DNA from: Brachionus koreanus
Taxonomy: Eukaryota; Rotifera; Eurotatoria; Ploima; Brachionidae
DNA: 25,636 nucleotides
Reading direction: 5' to 3'
Assembly: GCA_016987375.1 (NCBI GenBank)
Contig: PJRA01000272.1
Coordinates: forward strand, 700,875 to 726,510
In this document: one piece after another, positions 20,333 to 25,636 of the stretch
Position numbering within the stretch: position 1 is the first letter of the stretch
Layout of the letters: each line of letters opens with the position of its first letter
The notes under the pieces: model-generated
Databases searched by the model: none
Seen by the model: only the letters and a program-made list of their open reading frames with translations
What the model was told of the DNA's origin: nothing
Program-made: the position numbers and the translations under genes

Positions 20333-21338
20333 GTATTTTGTTTAGCTAACAACGAAGTAAAGAAAAAAATTTTAGTTATGTAAATATATTATAGTAAATT
20401 AAGAAGTTATTTTAGTTATTAATAATTATTTTTTTTAAATTAAATTTTGAAGAAATTAAGTGCTTATCCGGTGAATTTAATTTTTAGATTAATTTTTTTT
20501 TTAAATATTTACAAATGTATGATTTTTTTCTCAATTTCAATCTTTAACAAAACAAAGAAAATAAAAAACTGAGAAAAATTTTTAAAAAATTGGTTTTACT
20601 AATCCAAAGACCGAATTGTTTTATTGTAACTCATAAATTTTAAAGCCATTTTATGAAAGAAAAACCATATATTACTAATTAGTTCTAACCAAAATTTAAT
20701 TGTTTTTAAAAGTTTAAATGAAAAAGATATTTATTTTAAATTTTTTATTTATTATTCTATTTTATTTTAGGACTTTTATTATTTTATTATTTTAAAAATA
20801 TAAACTAAAAAAATTATAAAAATAATTCTTGTAAATTTTAGTAATCGATATTTTAATTTTAAATTAATTATTGATTTATTTATTTTTCTATTACATTTTT
20901 TTGCATTATTTTTGAATTAAGAAGCTTTTTTAAACTATTCAATATTTTTTTGAAAAATTCATTGCTTTCGTTTCCTAGTCTATTTAGGAAATTGAAACTA
21001 AAAAAGCAGTTTTTCTATTCTCTGAATTTCGTCTTAAATTAAACAAACAAACAAACCCAAATGAACCATGATTATTCCTAAAAAAAAATTATTTCTTTTT
21101 CCAAATAACAAAAATTTCAAATATAATTTAATAATATATTTTAAATTTATATAAAATCCTACTATTTAAATTTTTTTAGCAGTAAATTAAATAACCCAAA
21201 AAAAAAAATTAAAAAAATTACACAACAAAAGACACATATTTGTATTTCACATTTGAATTAAATTTAAATATTTTTACTTCTTTACCTATTAATTGGATTT
21301 GATTGAACAATTTCGGAGTCAGAATTCAGAACATTTAA
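20333..21338. other. Non-coding spacer with an imperfect hairpin
   Basis: AT-rich 3' flank of the bZIP gene. An imperfect inverted repeat at 20952-21015 (GAAAAA...GCTTT...GTTTCCTA / TAGGAAA...GAAAC...AAAGC...TTTTTC) could fold into a hairpin of about 64 nt. A short (AAAC)n tract lies near 21042-21056. No coding potential was seen. Confidence 0.4.
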
Positions 21339-21580
21339 TTACTTTGGGAGACGTCCTTTTCTGCGTTTTTGAGCTAATGATTCAACTAAATTCCTTGAAG
21401 TTACTTGATCTGAATTGCTAAAAGAGAGTCCGGTATTGGATTTTCAATAGCTTTTCAATATTATTTGATGTCGATGGCATAACAGGCTGTAAACTTGTGA
21501 GTTGATTTAGTCCTTGAATTTCATTATATTCTAAAATTTGTTTCTCTAAAATTAAATTAGCTGATACCGAAAAATTAAGC
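21339..21580 (-). pseudogene. Frameshifted 3' exon of an unrecognised gene
   Basis: On the minus strand, from a possible acceptor at 21581 (TAAAG|G), the frame reads LNFSVSANLILEKQILEYNE, then QGLNQLTSLQPVMPSTSNN, then IEKLLK. It then continues one frame over as SNTGLSFSNSDQVTSRNLVE followed by SLAQKRRKGRLPK and a stop at 21341-21339. The two frames meet at an AAAA run (21441-21444), so a single extra A accounts for the break. That could be an indel in a pseudogene or a homopolymer error. Codon use and complexity are gene-like and better than the surroundings. The first part is helix-rich, and the basic tail KRRKGRLPK resembles an AT-hook or nuclear localisation signal. I do not recognise the family. 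The rest of the gene is not visible upstream, where a LINE remnant sits about 100 bp away. Confidence 0.5.
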
Positions 21581-21679
21581 CTTTAGATAAATATATATTT
21601 TTATCGAAAGTTTTCTATAAGGTAAAAATAATTCATAAATTTTTTTAATTAATTATAACAATAATGAATACAAAGTAAT

Positions 21680-22760
21680 GCTGTTGTCACCAAGATATCC
21701 GAACCACTTAAAGACAAATCCAACCTAAATAAATATAGACCAATTAGTCTCCTCAGCAGTTTAGCTAAAAACTTGAAAAAAATAGTCCAACAAAGACTAA
21801 ATCAGATCAGTGGCTAATCTCCAACAAGATGCTCTCAATTATATAAATAAAGATATGAAAAAGCCTTTGAAAAAGTTTAGCATTTGGAACTGTTAAATAA
21901 GCTTGACAGGTTCGGAGTACCTTACTATCTAGAAATTTGGTTAAAGAATTACTTGCAAAATAGATATTAATGAAATTAATATGTTTGCAGACGACCTTTT
22001 TCTTCGGGTCATATCAAAAAATATTAAATTCATTAGCATTAAACTGAAAAATAGTCTAGAAAATATTTTTGAATGGAACAAAAATGGAAGCTGTTGGTCC
22101 TGTGGTGTAGTAGTTCGAACAGCCAACATCAATCAGGGGGTCGAGGGTTCAAACTTGAGTGGAAATCAAAAAGCAATGACCCTATATTTCACAAGAAGTG
22201 AATAAGAAAAAAAACCGAAGCTGAAAGTTAGTGTTCCCAAGACTTATTACTTAGTACTTGGTTCAATAAAGAGAATCGTTTTTACTCAGACTTGCTAAAA
22301 CTAATGCAAAAAAAATAGGAAAAAAATCCAAAATTTCTGGGCTTAACTTTGGACCCAGACTTTAGTCTACATGAGTACACCAGAATGAGCAATCATAGAA
22401 CTATTAAAGGATTAAATATAGGGAAAGAATGGGACAAATATAAATTATAACTTATAAAAGCTTGATTAGGCCAATAATTGACTATTTTCCGTTTGCACTT
22501 TTAATAATGTATAAGAAAAATCAAGAGGTTTCTAAATCAATATTTGATGAAGGCGAAGCATGTACTACAACTCCAAGAACAACTGTTTTTGGCCAACTAG
22601 ACACAAACAAAAAAATTAACTGTTCAAAAATTTTTCAAAAAAGCAAGCTAATTTCGTAATGTTGGAATATAGGGATGATTGTTTCGCATTCCCTTGTGTA
22701 TCATAGACAAAAATATTCAGTCCGTCAGAACTAGGCCATTTAAAAAAAAAATTATTTTTT
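21680..22760 (+). mobile_element. Decayed LINE reverse transcriptase, plus strand
   Basis: Motifs of a jockey-like non-LTR RT appear in order. NLNKYRPISLLSSLAKNLKK is at about 21722-21781, with YRPISLL at 21734-21754. AFEKV, a stop, then HLELLNKLDRFG follows, where a TAG replaces the usual Trp codon. Next come VPYYLEIWLKNYLQNR (to about 21965), the catalytic FADDL at 21984-21998, FEWNKNG, KAMTLYFTRS, PKFLGLTLDPDFSLHEYTRM (about 22330-22390) and LIRPIIDYFPF (about 22460-22495). The segment with the 'GVPQGSxLGPxLF' block is deleted and frames shift repeatedly, so it is long dead. The short open frames at 21981-22205 and 22462-22659 are pieces of it. A tRNA-like insert splits it at about 22096-22165. 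Confidence 0.8.
22096..22165 (+). mobile_element. tRNA-like (SINE-type) insert with pol III A and B boxes
   Basis: TGGTGTAGTAG at 22103-22113 fits the pol III A-box consensus TRGYNNARNNG at every position. GGTTCAAACTT at 22146-22156 fits the B box (GGTTCGANNCC type) with only its last bases and one purine altered. The 32-nt spacing is that of a tRNA gene. The preceding GGGGGTCGAGG is also tRNA-like. The acceptor stem pairs poorly and no convincing anticodon arm forms, so this is not a functional tRNA. A tRNA-derived SINE head or decayed tRNA is more likely. It lies exactly where the LINE protein would run from FEWNKNG to KAMTLYFTRS, adding roughly 27 codons. Confidence 0.55.
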
Positions 22761-23553
22761 TTTAAATATATTTTTAAATAATTTTTATGCTTGTCTTTAA
22801 AACTAAACTTCAATTTTTGTCCAAGGACTACTTTTCTAGAGTATGTGTGAAAATTGATTTTATATTTTGAAAGAAAAATTTACTTTAACAAAATTTAATA
22901 AAAAATAATGAATAATAAAAAGCTTATTATGGTTGTTTTATTTTTATAAAATTCAATTATTAATTTAAAATCAAATCTAAACTGTATTTTTCCAAAAAAA
23001 CACTTGAAATCAAGTGCTTAACCATGAATGATGTACATGTAAATTATGTAAATAAATTTTTAAATTTAAGTAAAAAAAGATTGTTTATTCAAACCAATCT
23101 GAAGCTTGATTATATTTTAGTCATTTTTTTTTGTTTATGAAACAATTTTGATTAGGAAAAAGTTATCAAGATCAAAAAATAGGTGTTTGAAACTAAAAAG
23201 TTTGTTGAAGTCTATTTATTTTATAGATAATAATGAAAAACTAAAAAAAAAAAAGATTGATACGAATTTTATGCTGGGATCAATTTGACCAATGTTTCTC
23301 TTAATTAAAGTAGGAGTTATTGAAAGATTCTAGATAAAACAAAAATTGAAATAACCTGTATCAAATATTTTCTGGTATCTAAAATTGCTCTTTAATTCTT
23401 ATCTTCATTAAAATGAAATTAATATTCATTAGACATGCGATCAAAAGCAACCGTGAGCGTTTACCAAAATCGCAATTAATCATTTTTATCTTTCGTTTGC
23501 ATGTAATTCCTCTCCAAGCGTAATTAAAAAAAGGAATTTGAGCTTATAGGAAA
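22761..23553. other. Non-coding sequence upstream of the PDGF/VEGF-like gene
   Basis: No gene recognised. The block 23430-23530 is clearly less AT-rich than its surroundings and sits just upstream of a TATA-like motif. It contains TTTATCTTT (GATA-type, reverse) and TTTGCATG (octamer-like) strings, and is the best candidate for promoter-proximal control of the downstream gene. Confidence 0.4.
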
Positions 23554-23561
23554 TATATAAA
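23554..23561 (+). promoter_or_regulatory. Possible TATA box of the PDGF/VEGF-like gene
   Basis: TATATAAA, 76 nt upstream of the last base before the ATG at 23637, would place the transcription start near 23585 and give a 5' UTR of about 50 nt. Such strings are frequent in AT-rich DNA. Position and the GC-richer block just upstream support it. Confidence 0.4.
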
Positions 23562-23636
23562 TTCAAATGAACAATTTGTATTCTTAAAATTACTCAAAGT
23601 TTATAGAATAAAAAACCTTAAAACTTTCTAATCAAA

Positions 23637-24555
23637 ATGCTTCAATCACTTATTGTATGGTGTATTTTTTTTGGCACAATCAATGCCAACCGAAACATGA
23701 AGTCCTTATCAACTAAGGTAAAAAAAATATTGAAAATTAAATCAAACAAGTCTAAAATTTTGCCAGTCTAAAGAAGAATTGATGAAGGATCTATTCAAAG
23801 CTGATGGCCTTGCTGACTTAGCCAAAATGGGAGTTCGATTCAGTATAATATAAAACTATTATTTTTAAATTTTTAATCTGATACTTTGAATTTAGTGCAT
23901 AAACCGATGGGACTTGCTGGTCGTACCAGCTCTCAAAATTTGGCAGATGCAAAGGAGGCAACTCCTGGAAAGTGTGATCCCAAGCCAGTGTGCATAACTA
24001 ACCCGTTGTCATCAGACCTTAAATCGAATGATCAAATCGCCTATCCGCCATGTATTAACATTCACAGATGTGATGGCTGCTGTCCCTCTAATGAAGAATG
24101 TGTGGCCATAAAAACTGAAGATATTAAACTTAAAAATGTGGCTGTATTAGCTTTACAAAATGGACAAGTGGCTGGATATGTGGGAGATGTGATAACTGTT
24201 ACCAACCACACAGAATGTGAGTGTCAGTGTAAGTGGAAAAATGACAATGATTGTAAAAAGGTTAACCAATATTATGTGAAGCATCCGTATGCTTGTGAAT
24301 GTGTTTGTGCCGACCATTTATTTTGTGGTCCTCTTCACAATTTCGATAGAGAATCATGCAGCTGTAAATGCAATTATAAATTTAGCTTGAGCGAGCTGAG
24401 CTGCAAGCGAAGAGGTTACAGTTGGAATAATCATCTATGCAGGTAAAATAAATATGCTCTTACTTCAAATTTGCTTATTGTCATTAATATTTTTTTTAAT
24501 TAGATGTGATATGATCAAGACTCATCTATCAGTCTCAGAAGTTGAATTTAACTAA
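23637..24555 (+). CDS. pvf: Secreted PDGF/VEGF-family growth factor (four inferred exons)
   Basis: Exons 23637-23717, 23767-23842, 23896-24442 and 24504-24555 join in frame to give 251 aa. Introns are 49, 53 and 61 nt, all GT...AG. Residues 1-17 form a signal peptide (hydrophobic core SLIVWCIFFGTINA). Residues about 18-78 look like a pro-region. The cystine-knot domain runs about 79-164. It has the family signature PPCINIHRCDGCC (103-115; P-x-C-x4-R-C-x-G-C-C), C121, and the closing CECQC (160-164). NHT at 156-158 is an N-glycosylation site beside the knot. A Cys-rich tail (172-236) carries CECVC (186-190) and CSCKC (207-211), like the silk-homology CxCxC repeats of VEGF-C/D and arthropod PVFs. 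It should act as a disulfide-linked dimer on a VEGFR/PDGFR-type receptor kinase. The last exon adds the final CD and a 14-residue tail. The family is certain; the receptor is inferred. Confidence 0.92.
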
Positions 24556-24829
24556 AATATTTAGTACAATAATAATTTGAAATAAATTTTTTTATTTTCT
24601 TTAAATTTTGTAATTTAAAAAGCATAAATTGAATAAATTTTTTCTATTTTTTTCTTTTATTATCAAATTTCGTTTTCAAAAAATTTTTAAATATTTGTTT
24701 AAAAATTATATTAAACTAGAGTAATTAACCAAGCGATTATTTTCTTTTTTTAACTTTTAAGATCAGATTAAAAACATAAAATAAAATGTACATTTAAAAA
24801 ATTGTCTTTTCGTCTAATTTGTTATCGAT
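24556..24829. other. 3' flank of the PDGF/VEGF-like gene
   Basis: AT-rich. AATAAA at about 24581-24586 lies roughly 25 nt after the stop codon and is a plausible poly(A) signal. Nothing else was recognised. Confidence 0.4.
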
Positions 24830-25225
24830 GTTGGGATCCGTATCGGCCAAATTTGCAATTTTTGGTCGCAACCGTATTCGTCAAATCTGGCCAACTAGTA
24901 TGCGGGCGGTCATTAGACCGGTCATTTTTACGGTCTCAGATTTTGGCCACCATAAAATACGACCAGCTTAAAACGGGCGGCCATTTATATGGCCAACTAG
25001 TATATGAGCTATATATGTGAAAATTTTTATCAAAAGAGATTTTTGATAAAAAATAATTTAAATAATTGTCTAAAAAAACTTAAAAAATAATTGTCTTTGA
25101 TTCTTAATTTTTTTCAAATTTTTAATAATAAATAGTTTATTAAATGGTTATAAAATTATAAAATCTTTATTTAGGATAAAAATTTTGACCGTTGGATAAA
25201 CCGGCCGTCTGATCGGACCAACACT
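24830..25225. repeat. GC-richer repeat cluster (GGCC/GGTC modules)
   Basis: GGCCAACTAGTAT occurs at 24889-24901 and again at 24991-25003. CGGGCGGTC (24903-24911) and CGGGCGGCC (24974-24982) each start a short palindrome; the second is GGCCATTTATATGGCC (24979-24994). A related block, CCGGCCGTCTGATCGGACC, lies at 25201-25219. The sequence stands out sharply from the AT-rich background and is built of variants of one module. It is probably a decayed transposon end or satellite. The open frame at 24802-25020 crosses it but looks like a by-product of the higher GC. Confidence 0.5.
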
Positions 25226-25636
25226 GTTCGTTATTAATTATCAATATTTCATCTTTTTTGTAAAGTTTGTTCATTTTCTGATAAAAAAACACATATAATT
25301 GGTGCGGAATAACTATTGCTTTCATTTTTAACAAGTGTTGGAGAACTATCTCTCATGCTTAATTTTTAGCTAAAATTTTCACACATTTGATTTTTAAATA
25401 GTAAGATAAAAATATATAATTAGATTACATTTATAAATAAATCATCTAGAAATGTTTTTTTTAACTGTCACCAAAAGCATTTTCATAATCAATTTAATTT
25501 TATTTTTATTTATTTATTTAATTAAGGTCCCATGGATAAATTGAAATAAGAATAATGGACAGTTAAATATCCATTTTACAATTAAGTAAAAAATTCAGTT
25601 TGTTATATACAAAAAAATGATTAAAATTATTCAATA
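25226..25636. other. Non-coding right end of the window
   Basis: AT-rich sequence with no gene, RNA or clear repeat that I can support. Confidence 0.45.

Noticed and set aside
22098..22163. Functional tRNA gene
   Set aside because: A and B boxes are present, but the acceptor stem pairs at only a few positions and no anticodon stem forms; a SINE-type remnant fits better.
24802..25020. 72-aa plus-strand open frame
   Set aside because: It coincides with the GC-richer repeat cluster, where stops are rarer; the translation follows the repeats and shows no domain.
1..25636. CRISPR array, bacterial defence or biosynthetic cluster
   Set aside because: No regularly spaced repeats and no prokaryotic genes; the content is eukaryotic throughout, with spliced animal genes.

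Overview
The window looks like nuclear DNA of a small-genome invertebrate animal. It is strongly AT-rich, the genes are metazoan families (mitoferrin, HAND, NOL11, a CREB-type bZIP factor, a PDGF/VEGF factor), and in the spliced genes nearly all inferred introns are only 45-58 nt with GT...AG ends. All three standard stop codons are used. Tiny introns, low GC and many decayed non-LTR elements would fit a monogonont rotifer such as Brachionus. That placement is inference; another protostome cannot be excluded.

Layout. 1-470: a G-richer repeat island, then the 3' flank of mitoferrin (mfrn, minus, 668-1681, one exon). 1682-6100: mostly non-coding, with a decayed RTE-like LINE fragment at about 4690-5075. 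6116-7507: a HAND-type bHLH gene (plus, one exon) with a possible TATA box. 7508-11100: non-coding, holding a 218-bp TTAA-flanked MITE and a decayed Tc1/mariner transposase. 11101-12592: two tail-to-tail genes, a 100-aa secreted four-cysteine peptide (plus) and the C-terminal part of a NOL11-like nucleolar protein (minus, six inferred exons). 13075-13897: two related ~200-bp MITE copies. 14700-15540: two LINE fragments on opposite strands. 15730-15831: a 102-bp hAT-like MITE with a perfect 8-bp target duplication. 18691-20332: a CREB/ATF-type bZIP gene in eight inferred exons. 21339-21580: a frameshifted 3' exon (minus) of an unrecognised gene. 21680-22760: a wrecked LINE reverse transcriptase carrying a tRNA-like (pol III A/B box) insert. 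23637-24555: a PDGF/VEGF-like growth factor in four inferred exons. 24830-25225: a small GC-richer repeat cluster.

The genes do not form an operon or a single pathway. Iron import into mitochondria, rRNA transcription, mesoderm/muscle-type transcription control, cAMP/stress-type transcription control and receptor tyrosine kinase signalling simply sit side by side. The most unusual content is the repeat fraction: at least three MITE families or subfamilies, at least four different LINE remnants, one Tc1/mariner remnant and a tRNA-like insert. Next come the splice models, which restore a perfect leucine zipper and a complete cystine-knot factor. I saw no CRISPR array, rRNA gene, intact tRNA gene or bacterial-type system.
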